From positions 682,001 through 746,000 of the forward strand of contig NZ_CP107853.1 in assembly GCF_036013525.1 (NCBI RefSeq): a stretch of DNA of 64,000 nucleotides, read 5' to 3'. This stretch comes from Nonomuraea sp. NBC_00507. GTDB lineage: Bacteria; Actinomycetota; Actinomycetes; Streptosporangiales; Streptosporangiaceae. Of the stretch, positions 42,966 to 51,691 are shown in pieces (the first letter of the stretch is position 1; each line of letters starts with the position of its first letter). A program made the translations under genes and the position numbers. Under the pieces are notes generated by a model. It saw only the letters and a program-made list of their open reading frames with translations. It made no database searches and had not been told where the DNA came from.

Positions 42966-43889
42966 ATGTCGAATTGGCCTGGGACCGTGGTGCTGGTGAC
43001 GGGGGCCGCCGGATTCATCGGCTCGCATCTGGTGACGCGCTTACGAGCCCTCGGCGCTGAGGTGCACGCGGTCAGCCGCCGCCCTCAGCAGGCTCGCCAT
43101 GGAGAGATCTGGCACGCGGCACACCTGAACGACGCCGGTGAGACGACCCGGCTCGTCCAGTCGGTACGACCAAGCGTCCTGTTCCACGTCGCCGGCGAAG
43201 TCACTGGTTCGAGGAGTGACGAGGTCGTCCGTGCCACCCTGGAGAGCAATGTCATCGGCGGGGTCAACGTGCTGGCCGCCGCGCATGAAAGTGGCGTCAA
43301 GACCGTCCTCACCGGCTCCATCGAGGAGCCGCGCCCGGGCAACGACCAGGCGCCGCCGTCATCGGCGTACGCGATGTCCAAGTGGGCCGCCACCGGCTAC
43401 GCCCAGCTCTACCACCGGCTCTGGGATCTGCCCGTCACCGTGCTGCGCCCCAGCATGGTCTACGGGCCGGCCCAGCCCGACACCACCAAGCTCGTGCCCT
43501 ATGTGACTCTCTGCCTCCTCCGAGGGCAGCGTCCCCGCCTTACCAGGGCCACCAAGCTCGCCGACTGGATCTATGTCGACGATGTCGTCGACGCGTTCGT
43601 CCTGGCAGGCGAATCGGACAAGGCGATCGGACACACTCTTGATATCGGGACCGGTCTCAAGACCCCGGCCCATGAGATCGTCGAGAGACTTTATCGAATC
43701 GTCGACCCCAGCTCGAAGCCTGAATTCGGCACGACCCCCGATCGCCCGCACGATATTACGCAGGTCGGCGACATCACGCCGACCGCGGACCTGCTCGGCT
43801 GGCATCCTGTCACAGAATTGGACGAGGGGTTGCGCCGAACAGTCGATTGGTACGCGTCGCAAGAAAGTCACAAAGAATCACGCTCTTAG
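42966..43889 (+). CDS. NAD-dependent epimerase/dehydratase (sugar nucleotide)
   Basis: 307 residues of the extended SDR family. VLVTGAAGFIGSHLVTRLRA binds NAD(P). The catalytic pair is in SSAYAMSKWAATGYAQLYHR (Tyr-x3-Lys), and RPSMVYGPAQPDTTKLVPY follows as in NDP-sugar epimerases and 4-reductases. ATG 42966 has GGAGG nine bases upstream. An in-frame GTG at 42912 inside the last 77-bp repeat would add 18 residues. It is the first gene of the polysaccharide region, and its expression is likely set by the repeat array. Confidence 0.85.
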   Translation: MSNWPGTVVLVTGAAGFIGSHLVTRLRALGAEVHAVSRRPQQARHGEIWHAAHLNDAGETTRLVQSVRPSVLFHVAGEVTGSRSDEVVRATLESNVIGGVNVLAAAHESGVKTVLTGSIEEPRPGNDQAPPSSAYAMSKWAATGYAQLYHRLWDLPVTVLRPSMVYGPAQPDTTKLVPYVTLCLLRGQRPRLTRATKLADWIYVDDVVDAFVLAGESDKAIGHTLDIGTGLKTPAHEIVERLYRIVDPSSKPEFGTTPDRPHDITQVGDITPTADLLGWHPVTELDEGLRRTVDWYASQESHKESRS

Positions 43890-43947
43890 CCGCGCGGGCA
43901 GAATTCTGGGAGCATAGGGGTACTTATCTGGCCGGAGGAGCCCCTTG

Positions 43948-44604
43948 ATGAGCCGTCTGAATGCCCTACGCAGTCGTTTCGTGGATGCTCCGGACTCGCT
44001 GGGAGCCAAGGCACGGGCGCGAAGGTGGCAGTGGTTCGCCGACCGGTTCCCGGACCTCGACCAGATGAACGTCCTCGACCTCGGCGGTACTGCCGGAGCC
44101 TGGATGCGCGCTCCGGTCAGGCCTGCGCACGTACACATCGTCAACCTCGAGCAACCGCCCGCCGACCTGCCGGCGTGGCTGCGCGCCGACGTCGCCGACG
44201 CTTGCGACCTGCCGGCCTCGATCCGTGGTACGCGGTATGACCTGGTGTTCTCCAACGCGGTGATCGAACATGTCGGCGGGCACCAGCGTCGACAGCAGTT
44301 CGCCGACACCGTGCACGAGATGGCCGAGCGACACTGGGTGCAGACGCCCTACCGCTATTTCCCGGTCGAGCCGCACTTTCTGTTCCCTGGATTCCAGTTC
44401 CTGCCACTCGCCGCACGGACGACGATCCTGCGCCGCTGGCCACTCGTCCACACCCCGACCTCCGACCGGGACGCCGCCCGCATGATCGCCATGGAGGTCG
44501 AGTTGCTCAGCGTGACCGAGATGCGACACTACTTCCCCAAGTCCCAGATCCGCTTCGAACGGCTGGCAGGGCTGGTGAAATCGGTCATCGCGATCCGCAG
44601 CTAG
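43948..44604 (+). CDS. Class I SAM-dependent methyltransferase
   Basis: 218 residues. Motif I is [15 protein letters not shown], and [20 protein letters not shown] is the motif IV-like acidic/aromatic segment of the Methyltransf_11 type. [17 protein letters not shown] is common in methyltransferases near polysaccharide genes. ATG 43948 follows GGAGGAG; TTG 43945 abuts it. It lies 58 bases after the epimerase gene. The likely substrate is a sugar or glycolipid, which is inference. Its stop overlaps that of the convergent beta-helix gene by four bases. Confidence 0.8.
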   Translation: MSRLNALRSRFVDAPDSLGAKARARRWQWFADRFPDLDQMNVLDLGGTAGAWMRAPVRPAHVHIVNLEQPPADLPAWLRADVADACDLPASIRGTRYDLVFSNAVIEHVGGHQRRQQFADTVHEMAERHWVQTPYRYFPVEPHFLFPGFQFLPLAARTTILRRWPLVHTPTSDRDAARMIAMEVELLSVTEMRHYFPKSQIRFERLAGLVKSVIAIRS

Positions 44605-46139
44605 CCTGCGGCCGACACGCTCGCGCCGTTGCTCTCCCAGGTGTTGCCGCGCCAGACGTTGCCCGGCCCGTTGGCGTCCCAGTACGACACCGGGCCCGCG
44701 TAGCCGCCCTTCGGCCACACCCTGCGGCTGAAGACGTTGTCGATCACCTTGATGTTCGAGGACAGTCCCTTCCTGCCTGCGCCCGCGTAGAGCGACCAGC
44801 CACCCCCGGCCAGCAGGTTGCCTTCCACGGTGACGTTGCGGGTCACGCCGAAGTCCTGGAAGAGCGCGATCGCACCCGTCTGGTCGAGCGTGTTGATCAC
44901 GGTGTTGTGCCGGATGATCAGCTCGGTGCCGGGGGCGGCGGTACCGGTCGACATGATCATGTCGGTGTGGTCCTCGGAGTAGTACTTCGGGTCGTGCACG
45001 TAGGAGTCCTCGACCAATCCTTGGTCGGTGAGGATGCCGTTGGAGATCGTATGGATGTCCACGCGGCGCACGGTGATCATCTTGCCCTGGTTGAGTATGC
45101 CGAACTGGGTGCGTTGCTTGCCGTTGCCGAAGATCTCGCTGTCCTCGACCTTGAGGCCCGAGAAGCCCGCGCGCTGGAGGATGCCCCAATAGTCGTCCTG
45201 GCCCCGCACTCGGGTGTTGCGGATGGTGACATTGTTGGCCTCCACCGTGATGTCGCCGGTGACGTCCCAACCGTCGATGACCTTGCCGTCTTCCTTGATG
45301 ACGATCGAGCCGGTCTTCTTGACCATCTCGGTGCCGGCGGGAACGCCGGTGTTGCCGGCTCCGGGCCAGTTGCCGCTCGGCGGCGGGGCGGTCGTCGGCG
45401 TCTTCGTGGGGGTCGCCGTGGGAGTCTCGGTCGGGGTCTTCGTAGCCGTCGCCGTAGGAGTGGCGGTCGGAGTCTGTGTCGGGGTCGCAGTGGGCGTCTT
45501 CGTCGGAGACACCGTCGGGGTCGCAGTGGGCGTCTTCGTCGGAGTCACCGTCGGGGTCGCAGTGGGCGTCTTCGTCGGAGTCACCGTCGGAGTCGCAGTG
45601 GGCGTCTCTGTCGGCGTCGCGGTCGGCGTCTTCGTCGGAGTCTCAGTCGGAGTCGCGGTCGGCGTCCTCGTCGGAGTCGCTGTGGGAGTGGCCGTGGGCG
45701 TCTTCGTCGGAGTCACCGTAGGCGTCACGGTCGGCGTCACGGTCGGCGTCGTGCTGGGCGTCATCGTCGGAGTCGCGGAAGGACTCGCGGTCAGCGTCGG
45801 CGTCTTGGTCGGTCTGCGCGTCGGCCGCGAGGTCGGCTTCTTGGTAGGCCGTCTGGGCCACCACCATGGACCCCTGGTCGTGACCTTCCCAGGCCGCGGT
45901 TTGTCGGTGGTCGGGCGCGGCCGGAGCCTCTGGCCGGCGGCAGCGTGCGGCGAAGCCGTGGCAAGGGTCCCCTTCGCATCCGTCAGGACCGCCTGAGGTT
46001 CCCGCACGTCAGCGGCAATGATGCCGTATCCGCCGGCCAGCACCGCCACGGCGGAGACGCCGGCCAGCACCGCCACGGCGGAGACGCCGGCCAGGGATAA
46101 CCACCCGCTACGCCGCTTGCTCCTTCGATGCCTCGACAC
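44601..46139 (-). CDS. Exported right-handed beta-helix protein with Thr-Pro-rich stalk
   Basis: 512 residues. GTG 46139 follows AAGGAG seven bases upstream, so the frame to 46196 is not needed. A basic start ([12 protein letters not shown]) leads into a hydrophobic signal or anchor with a doubled GVSAVAVLA unit from a 27-bp DNA repeat. Then come about 150 residues of [14 protein letters not shown] repeats, a rigid wall-spanning stalk. Last is a ~235-residue parallel beta-helix domain ([45 protein letters not shown]). Helix folds of this type belong to pectate-lyase-like polysaccharide enzymes or binders. It is paralogous to the lipoprotein upstream. Confidence 0.85.
   Translation of the reverse strand: MSRHRRSKRRSGWLSLAGVSAVAVLAGVSAVAVLAGGYGIIAADVREPQAVLTDAKGTLATASPHAAAGQRLRPRPTTDKPRPGKVTTRGPWWWPRRPTKKPTSRPTRRPTKTPTLTASPSATPTMTPSTTPTVTPTVTPTVTPTKTPTATPTATPTRTPTATPTETPTKTPTATPTETPTATPTVTPTKTPTATPTVTPTKTPTATPTVSPTKTPTATPTQTPTATPTATATKTPTETPTATPTKTPTTAPPPSGNWPGAGNTGVPAGTEMVKKTGSIVIKEDGKVIDGWDVTGDITVEANNVTIRNTRVRGQDDYWGILQRAGFSGLKVEDSEIFGNGKQRTQFGILNQGKMITVRRVDIHTISNGILTDQGLVEDSYVHDPKYYSEDHTDMIMSTGTAAPGTELIIRHNTVINTLDQTGAIALFQDFGVTRNVTVEGNLLAGGGWSLYAGAGRKGLSSNIKVIDNVFSRRVWPKGGYAGPVSYWDANGPGNVWRGNTWESNGASVSAAG
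46032..46085. repeat. 27-bp tandem duplication in a signal-sequence region
   Basis: GCCGGCCAGCACCGCCACGG begins two perfect adjacent 27-base units (46032-46058 and 46059-46085), with nine bases of a third following. It duplicates GVSAVAVLA in the hydrophobic export segment of the beta-helix protein, lengthening it by nine residues. Confidence 0.85.
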
Positions 46140-46210
46140 AGGCGACTCCTTCCGATCATGGCCACGCCGAATCCCCCAAAGGGAGAGAGTAGCCATGCCG
46201 GAAGAACTAA

Positions 46211-46247
46211 GAGGGGGTTTTTAACGAAAAGGACTCGTTTTCCCCTC
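46211..46247 (-). terminator. Nested hairpin between the two beta-helix genes
   Basis: GAGGGG (46211-46216) pairs with CCCCTC (46242-46247), and AACGA (46223-46227) pairs with TCGTT (46235-46239) inside it. T- and A-runs on both sides fit a terminator for the minus-strand upstream gene. It is unusually AT-rich for this genome. Confidence 0.45.
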
Positions 46248-46303
46248 AATTCACATCCAACCTCAGCTTTCTCAAATACCACACAAGATTTGACGAATGG
46301 TCG

Positions 46304-47227
46304 TCATCCCGGCGGTACCGTCCCACCGTTTTCCCAGGTGTTCCCCCGCCACAGGTTTCCGGGCCCGTCATTATCCCAATATGAAACCGGCCCCGCGGCT
46401 CCGCCCTTGGGCCACACCCTGCGGCTGAAGACGTTGTCGATCACTTTGATATTCGACGATCTACCCTTGGCCCCGGCCCCCGCGTACAACGACCAGCCAC
46501 CCCCGGCCAGCAGATTGCCCTCCACCGTCACGTCCTTGATCACGCCGAAGTCCTGGAACAGCGCGATGGCACCCGTCTGGTCGAGCGTGTTGATGACGGT
46601 GTTGTGCCGGATGATCAGCTCGGTGCCGGGGGCGGGCGGCCCGGTCGACATGATCATGTCGGTGTGGTCGCCGGAGTAGTACTTCGGGTCGTGCACGTAG
46701 GAGTCCTCGACCACACCCTGCTGCGTCAGGATCCCGTTGGAGATCGTGTGGATGTCGACCCGGCGCACCGTGATCATCTTGCCCTGGTTGAGTATGCCGA
46801 ACTGGGTGCGCTGTTTGCCGTTGCCGAAGATCTCGCTGTCCTCGACCTTCAGCCCTGTGCGCCCCTCGCGCTGGAGGATCCCCCACCAGCCCTTGGTGCC
46901 GCGGACTCGGGTGTTGCGGATGGTGACGTTGTCGGCCTCGACCGTGATGTAGCCGGTCACCTCGACGCCGTCGATGACCGTGCCGCTCTTGGTCACCCGC
47001 ATGGAGCCGGACTTACGCAGTTCCACACCCTCGGGCACACCCGTGTTGTCCGGCCCCGGCCAAGCCCGCTCGGGCGGCTTGGAGGACGGAGCCGAGACAG
47101 ATGGGGACGCAGCCGTGGCGGGTGGCTGGGTGACGACCGGCTTCTGCGCGGCACCGGAACTCTGGCACCCGCTGAGCAGCACGATCAGGCCGACACCGAG
47201 ACACCAGCCTCCGGCGTACGACCTCAC
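46304..47227 (-). CDS. Lipoprotein right-handed beta-helix protein
   Basis: 307 residues from GTG 47227, which overlaps the upstream stop. A lipobox (GLIVLLSGC) anchors it to the membrane outer face; a short Pro/Ser linker (~45 residues) follows. Then comes a beta-helix domain nearly identical over long stretches to the neighbour at 44601 ([45 protein letters not shown]). A clustered TDMIMSTG with His/Asp residues could be a sugar or catalytic site. Export by a different anchor but the same fold suggests paired functions on the wall polysaccharide. Confidence 0.85.
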   Translation of the reverse strand: MRSYAGGWCLGVGLIVLLSGCQSSGAAQKPVVTQPPATAASPSVSAPSSKPPERAWPGPDNTGVPEGVELRKSGSMRVTKSGTVIDGVEVTGYITVEADNVTIRNTRVRGTKGWWGILQREGRTGLKVEDSEIFGNGKQRTQFGILNQGKMITVRRVDIHTISNGILTQQGVVEDSYVHDPKYYSGDHTDMIMSTGPPAPGTELIIRHNTVINTLDQTGAIALFQDFGVIKDVTVEGNLLAGGGWSLYAGAGAKGRSSNIKVIDNVFSRRVWPKGGAAGPVSYWDNDGPGNLWRGNTWENGGTVPPG

Positions 47228-48039
47228 GTTTCCTTGGTCTTCCGATTGCCGACGAGGTCGGCCAGCGCAGGTGGCGTCCAGCGCTTGGCGACCTGGCGGA
47301 GATTGCTCTTCCACGCCTCGCCGGGCCGTTCTTTGAACAGTGTGGTGTGCTCGTCGGTGACCTCGTCCTCGGGCCTGCCGTTGGAGTAGTAGTAGAGCGC
47401 CATCGAGCGCCGCGCCCGATCCTCCGGACAGGTCAGCGGGTCCGGATGCCCGTGGTTGGCGTCATCGGTCGTGGCGAACAGCACGAACCGGTTGAAGACC
47501 GGGAGGATCTTGCCCTCGCACTCGGTCATGTCCTTGTTCCATAGCTGCAGGTGCCCGCCGTAGCTCTCCTCCCAGTCCTTGTTGAGGTAGAGCAGGCCGT
47601 TGAGCCGGCGGTCGAGGTTGAGCTTGCGGCTCTTGTTGAAGTCGGCATGCACCTTGAGGAAGCCACCCGGCCGGATCTGGTGCAGGCCACCGCCTTCGAA
47701 GTGCGGGTCGGAGACCAGTTGCGCGATGCCGGTCAGCCGCTCGAGGAACTCGACGAACACTCCGCTGTTGAACTCCGCCAGCAGGTGCCGGGTGGCCGGC
47801 CCCATGCGCTCGGTGTCGGCCAGCGCCAGCTTCACCTCACGCGCGGTGTCGAACCGCTGCCAGGTGGCATCTCGCGGCTCGGGGAACTCCTCGAGGACGG
47901 GCTCCAGCACGTCGGGCGGCAGGAAGTCGTCGATGACCACATGACGGAACGGCGAGGCCGTACGGAACTGCTCGGAATACTTGTCCGCGAGCGGGAAGAG
48001 CTCATCCCGGCGAAAGGTGAAAGCCTGCAGATCCTGCAT
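47224..48039 (-). CDS. 2OG-Fe(II) oxygenase (prolyl-4-hydroxylase-like)
   Basis: 271 residues of the 2OG-FeII_Oxy_3 type. The iron ligands are HADF (GGFLKVHADFNKS) and a distal His in TTDDANHGHPDPLTC, and the 2-oxoglutarate-binding arginine is in RARRSMALYYYSNG. LNGLLYLNKDWEESYGGHLQ is characteristic of this family. It should hydroxylate a substrate using O2 and 2-oxoglutarate; relatives in polysaccharide loci act on sugars or proteins. Its stop overlaps the lipoprotein beta-helix start, hence an operon. Hydroxylation of the Pro-rich stalk proteins next door is an attractive guess. Confidence 0.85.
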   Translation of the reverse strand: MQDLQAFTFRRDELFPLADKYSEQFRTASPFRHVVIDDFLPPDVLEPVLEEFPEPRDATWQRFDTAREVKLALADTERMGPATRHLLAEFNSGVFVEFLERLTGIAQLVSDPHFEGGGLHQIRPGGFLKVHADFNKSRKLNLDRRLNGLLYLNKDWEESYGGHLQLWNKDMTECEGKILPVFNRFVLFATTDDANHGHPDPLTCPEDRARRSMALYYYSNGRPEDEVTDEHTTLFKERPGEAWKSNLRQVAKRWTPPALADLVGNRKTKET

Positions 48040-48143
48040 GAAGTGTGTCTCCGTCTCTACGACACCGGCCCCTACCTCCTCATCGCCTCAGCAGTGTCAC
48101 CTGTTACTTGTAACGATCCATTGCCGGGCCGCGATGGCGACAT

Positions 48144-49067
48144 GTGACGCCAGGCTCTCCCCGAGTTGCGATCGTGATCGTGACCTACAACAGCGCGCCG
48201 GTCCTCGGCGGTTGCCTGGCCTCTCTGGCTGAGGGCGCTGAAGGGGTACGGCTCGCCGCCGTCGTCGTGGCGGACAACGCCTCCAAGGACGACTCGCTCC
48301 GCCTCGCCGAACAGGCCGCAGACCTGCCCATTCGCCCCGTGCAAGTGGGCAGGAACGCCGGTTACGCGGCGGCGATCAACGCCGGGATCTCGGCGCTCGA
48401 CCTCCACGAGCTCGATGCGATCTTCGTGATGAACCCCGACTGCCGCCTTCACCCCGGCTCACTGGCCGTACTGAGCAAGGCCCTGGACCGTCCGGGCACC
48501 GGCATCGCCGTCCCCCGGCTGGTCAGCACCGAGGGTGTGCTCCATCACTCGCTTCGCCGCGCGCCGGCCGTACGCCGTGCGCTGGCCGAGGCGTTGATCG
48601 GCGGGCGCCTGGCAGGCCGCGTCGGCACGCTGGGCGAGATGATCGTCGACCCCGGCCGCTACGAGCGGCCAGGCCCCGCGGACTGGGCCACCGGAGCCGC
48701 CATGCTCATCTCAGTCGCGGTACTCACCGAAGTCGGCCCGTGGGACGAGTCCTTCCTGCTGTACAGCGAAGAGACCGAGTACGCGCTGCGGGCCGCGGAC
48801 GAGGGCTGGACGCTCTGGTACGAACCCGCCGCGGTGGTCGAGCACATCGGCGGCGAGGCGAAGATCAGCCCGATGCTGGCCGCGCTGCTCACGGTCAACC
48901 GCGTGCGGCTGTTCCGGCGACGCAGGGGCAAGATCGCGACTGCCGGCTTCTACCTCGCCGTTCTGCTCGGCGAGGCGATGCGGGCCGCCGTGGGCCGCCG
49001 CACGGCCAGGGCGTCGGTCGTGGCCCTGCTCAGACCCTCCCGTCGGCTGCGCACCCTACCCGGATGA
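48144..49067 (+). CDS. Glycosyltransferase family 2
   Basis: 307 residues. VAIVIVTYNSAPVLGGCLAS opens a GT-A fold, VVVADNASKDDS follows, and the metal-binding DxD-equivalent lies in IFVMNPDCRLHPGS. DWATGAAMLISVAVLTEVGP and the acidic EETEYALRAAD are typical of rhamnosyltransferase-like GT2 enzymes. It transfers a sugar from an NDP donor in the cytoplasm during repeat-unit assembly. GTG 48144 is the best start but has a weak ribosome site. It is divergent from the 2OG oxygenase. Confidence 0.9.
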   Translation: MTPGSPRVAIVIVTYNSAPVLGGCLASLAEGAEGVRLAAVVVADNASKDDSLRLAEQAADLPIRPVQVGRNAGYAAAINAGISALDLHELDAIFVMNPDCRLHPGSLAVLSKALDRPGTGIAVPRLVSTEGVLHHSLRRAPAVRRALAEALIGGRLAGRVGTLGEMIVDPGRYERPGPADWATGAAMLISVAVLTEVGPWDESFLLYSEETEYALRAADEGWTLWYEPAAVVEHIGGEAKISPMLAALLTVNRVRLFRRRRGKIATAGFYLAVLLGEAMRAAVGRRTARASVVALLRPSRRLRTLPG

Positions 49068-49110
49068 GCTCCAGACTTACCTGAATGAGCTCCGGACCTA
49101 CCCGGATGAG
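49058..49110. repeat. 21-bp imperfect tandem repeat across a gene end
   Basis: ACCCGGATGAGCTCCAGACTT (21 bases) at 49058 is followed by a variant at 49079 and a partial third unit at 49100. The first copy includes the glycosyltransferase stop, and the third leads into the GAGAGGA ribosome site of the next gene. Confidence 0.7.
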
Positions 49111-49119
49111 AGGAACACC

Positions 49120-49668
49120 GTGAGAGTCGAGCATCTGGAGATCGAGGGCGTGCTGCTGTTCGTCCCGACGCCGAGCCACGACGATCGAGGCTTCTTCACC
49201 AGGACCTTCGACGCCGCGATCGCCGCGGAGCACGGGTTGGACCACACAGCGTTCGTCCAGGACAGCCAGTCGCGCTCGCGTATGGGCACTATCAGGGGCA
49301 TGCACGGCCGCTCCGGTCGCGGCGAGGCCAAGCTGGTGCGGACGGCGCACGGCGCCGTGCTCGACATCCTCGTGGACGCGCGGCCGGCCTCACCCACGTT
49401 CGGCTCCCACATCACCATCCGGCTCGACGATGTGTCGTTCGCGAACCTCTACGTGCCGCCGGGGATTCTGCACGGCTACCAGGCGCTGACCGAGCACGCC
49501 GATGTCTGCTACCGCATCGACAGGGAGCACGACCCCGCCGAGGACCTGGCCGTCCGCTACGACGATCCCGATCTCGCGCTGCCGTGGCCGTTGCCGGTCA
49601 GCGCGATCAGCGAGCGCGACCGGTCCGCGGGCTCCTGGAAGGAGCTCAGGAGCAGCTTGTCCGCCTGA
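49120..49668 (+). CDS. dTDP-4-dehydrorhamnose 3,5-epimerase-like (RmlC family)
   Basis: 182 residues with a cupin fold. The catalytic His is in TIRGMHGRSGRGEAKLVR. GAVLDILVDAR and VPPGILHGYQALTEHADVCY follow, with the catalytic tyrosine in CYRIDREHDP. It epimerises C3 and/or C5 of a 4-keto-6-deoxy sugar nucleotide. GAGAGGA precedes GTG 49120. No rmlA, rmlB or rmlD is in the window, so the substrate must be made elsewhere. The last 112 bases overlap, antisense, the end of the polymerase gene. Confidence 0.85.
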   Translation: MRVEHLEIEGVLLFVPTPSHDDRGFFTRTFDAAIAAEHGLDHTAFVQDSQSRSRMGTIRGMHGRSGRGEAKLVRTAHGAVLDILVDARPASPTFGSHITIRLDDVSFANLYVPPGILHGYQALTEHADVCYRIDREHDPAEDLAVRYDDPDLALPWPLPVSAISERDRSAGSWKELRSSLSA

Positions 49669-50951
49669 TCCGCGCGCTCGTACCGCAGCAGCGCCCCGGC
49701 CGCGCCGACCAGCAGGAACATCACGCTGGTGATGCCGGGGAAGGAGAGCATGTCGAAAGTGGCCGCACCCAGCAGCGGGATCACCAGGCAGGCGGCGATG
49801 GTCAGTCCCAGGTTGCGGACGTTCGGGTCGGTGCTCAGCCGGCGAACCCGGAGGGCCACGACGATCCCGCACACGATCACGCCGACGAAGCCCAGCACCC
49901 CGAGCAACCCGGTCTCCACCAGAGACAGCAGGTACTGGTTGTCGAACACCTGATGCTTGAACGGATACCAGGTGCCGGGCCCACGACCGAAGATCGGGCT
50001 CTTGGCGAACTCCCGCATCGCGAAGGGGTAGTCGTGGGTGCGGTACATGATGCTGCTGTCGTCACCGGCGCCGGCGAACAGGTTGTAGAACGTGCCGATC
50101 AGGCCCGGCGCCAGGACCTTCATGAAGCCCAGGAACACCGCGAACGCGCCGATGGTGACGATCCGGCGCCGGTTGGACCAGCCGAGCAGGAGGATCAGCC
50201 CCGCCCCGGCCAGGCCGAGCACGGCGGTCCTGGAGACCGAGAACATCAGGCCGGCCGCGATGATGACGGCGCAGATCCACCAGCGAGTCGCGGCCTGACC
50301 ACGGCTGCGCGCCTGGAAGCCGAGATGCGCGGCCAGCGGCAGCAGCATCGCCGACAGCGCGCCGAACTCGATCGGGTGCCCGAGCGTGCCGGCGACCCGG
50401 CGCAGGTCCGACCGGGAGATCACGGTCGGCACCTCTTCCGCGGAGGTGTGGCGGAGCCCGGGGATCTTCATGTACTGGGTGAGGTCGAAGTCGAGCCTGA
50501 ACTGCATCAGGGCGACGATCGCGGCGAACGTGCCGCCGATCACGAGCGCCTTGAGGACGAAATCGAGGCGCTCGCGACTGCCGATGCCATCGCAGACCAC
50601 CAGCAGCAGGCCCACGTACCCCAGGTAGAGCACGATCGTGTGGTCGGCGAGGTTGAGCTCGTCGGAGGGCAGATACAGGGAGGTCGTGTACCCGTAGACG
50701 GCCAGCAGGATCATGCCGTACGCGAAGATCGACGTGCGGATCGGGTTGCTGCCCTTGGCCACGCCTGCCGTACTGATCATCTGCGCGCACACCCAGACCA
50801 CGCCCAGCACCAGGGCCATGATCTCGGCGGGCGTGAGCGACAGAGGAAGCCCGGCCACCGCCAGACGGGCCGGGAGAATCAGCAGGATCAGGACGAACAA
50901 GCCGACCAACGTGGCGCCGTCAGCGCGCCGCGGCAGGGCGGTCGGTTTCAT
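49557..50951 (-). CDS. O-antigen ligase/polymerase family membrane protein (Wzy-like)
   Basis: 464 residues with about 11-12 transmembrane helices. The large extracellular loop (YRTHDYPFAMREFAKSPIFG, then GRGPGTWYPFKHQVFDNQYL) contains the arginine/histidine pattern of the Wzy_C/O-antigen ligase family. It should polymerise or ligate lipid-linked repeat units on the outer face. ATG 50951 overlaps the stop of the upstream Wzz-like gene (ATGA), so three genes (two Wzz-like and Wzy) form one coupled unit. The C-terminal 37 codons overlap the convergent RmlC-like gene. Confidence 0.85.
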   Translation of the reverse strand: MKPTALPRRADGATLVGLFVLILLILPARLAVAGLPLSLTPAEIMALVLGVVWVCAQMISTAGVAKGSNPIRTSIFAYGMILLAVYGYTTSLYLPSDELNLADHTIVLYLGYVGLLLVVCDGIGSRERLDFVLKALVIGGTFAAIVALMQFRLDFDLTQYMKIPGLRHTSAEEVPTVISRSDLRRVAGTLGHPIEFGALSAMLLPLAAHLGFQARSRGQAATRWWICAVIIAAGLMFSVSRTAVLGLAGAGLILLLGWSNRRRIVTIGAFAVFLGFMKVLAPGLIGTFYNLFAGAGDDSSIMYRTHDYPFAMREFAKSPIFGRGPGTWYPFKHQVFDNQYLLSLVETGLLGVLGFVGVIVCGIVVALRVRRLSTDPNVRNLGLTIAACLVIPLLGAATFDMLSFPGITSVMFLLVGAAGALLRYERADQADKLLLSSFQEPADRSRSLIALTGNGHGSARSGSS

Positions 50952-51691
50952 CCTTCACGTCCAGCCAGTGACCGCGTTCCGTTGGCGGCGACGGGCTCGA
51001 GCCGGGTGGGCTTACTCATGACCGGGCGGCGCGCCCGGCGATGCCGGGCGAAGCTCTCGAACGCGAAGGCGGCGAACAGGCCCATGAAGAACGCCAGCGC
51101 CCCGGTGACCACCGCGCTGCGCATCCGGCTGCCCTTCTTCTCGTCCGGTTCGGTCGGCGGCACCACGATGGTGGCGGTCACGTAGGTGGTGGGCGGCGCC
51201 TTGACCTGCTGCTGCCGGGCGCGCAGCTCCTTTTGGGCCAGCTCGGTGACCTTCACCACGATGCCATGGGCCAGCTCAGCGCTCGGCGCCTCGCAGGTGA
51301 TGACGATGAAGGGGGTCGCCGGCATCAGCTCGGGGTTGGTCCCGCCGCTGGTGATCTTTAGTGTGACGTCGCCCCCGATCGGCGCGCCGACCTTGGCCGC
51401 CGTCTGAGGGGTGTTCAGCGCCTGGATGAGGATCGACGAGGTCATGCTCAAGCCCTGGTCGAAGGAGACCAGGGGGTTGGTGCGCGGATTGGGGAACTTG
51501 GGATCGCTCGGCACGCTGCCGCCTGTGACCGGCAGGGTGAGAACGAGCGCCGAGCTGGAGATGAAAGTCTTGGGCGCCACGGTGTAGACGCCGAAGGCTC
51601 CTGCGATCGTGAGCAGGAAGGCCGGAATCGTCACGTACCACCGCTTGAACAGAACTGTCGCCGTCGCCCAGAAGTCCATGGCGGGCCTCAT
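50948..51691 (-). CDS. Wzz-like chain-length / polysaccharide co-polymerase protein (1)
   Basis: 247 residues. There is one N-terminal transmembrane helix (YVTIPAFLLTIAGAFGVYTV), a periplasm-type extracytoplasmic domain with the repeated 'TNPLVSFDQGLSMTSSILIQ' region, and a second helix (RSAVVTGALAFFMGLFAAFA). It resembles the Wzz/CapA family in layout only. No tyrosine-kinase domain is attached or adjacent. It is paralogous to the next gene, with which it overlaps by ATGA. Confidence 0.75.
   Translation of the reverse strand: MRPAMDFWATATVLFKRWYVTIPAFLLTIAGAFGVYTVAPKTFISSSALVLTLPVTGGSVPSDPKFPNPRTNPLVSFDQGLSMTSSILIQALNTPQTAAKVGAPIGGDVTLKITSGGTNPELMPATPFIVITCEAPSAELAHGIVVKVTELAQKELRARQQQVKAPPTTYVTATIVVPPTEPDEKKGSRMRSAVVTGALAFFMGLFAAFAFESFARHRRARRPVMSKPTRLEPVAANGTRSLAGREG

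Noticed and set aside
44907..46100. Long plus-strand frames opposite the beta-helix gene (Arg/Gly- and Val/Gly-rich)
   Set aside because: They mirror the Thr-Pro repeat codons of the real gene, lack family signatures and change character with the repeat.
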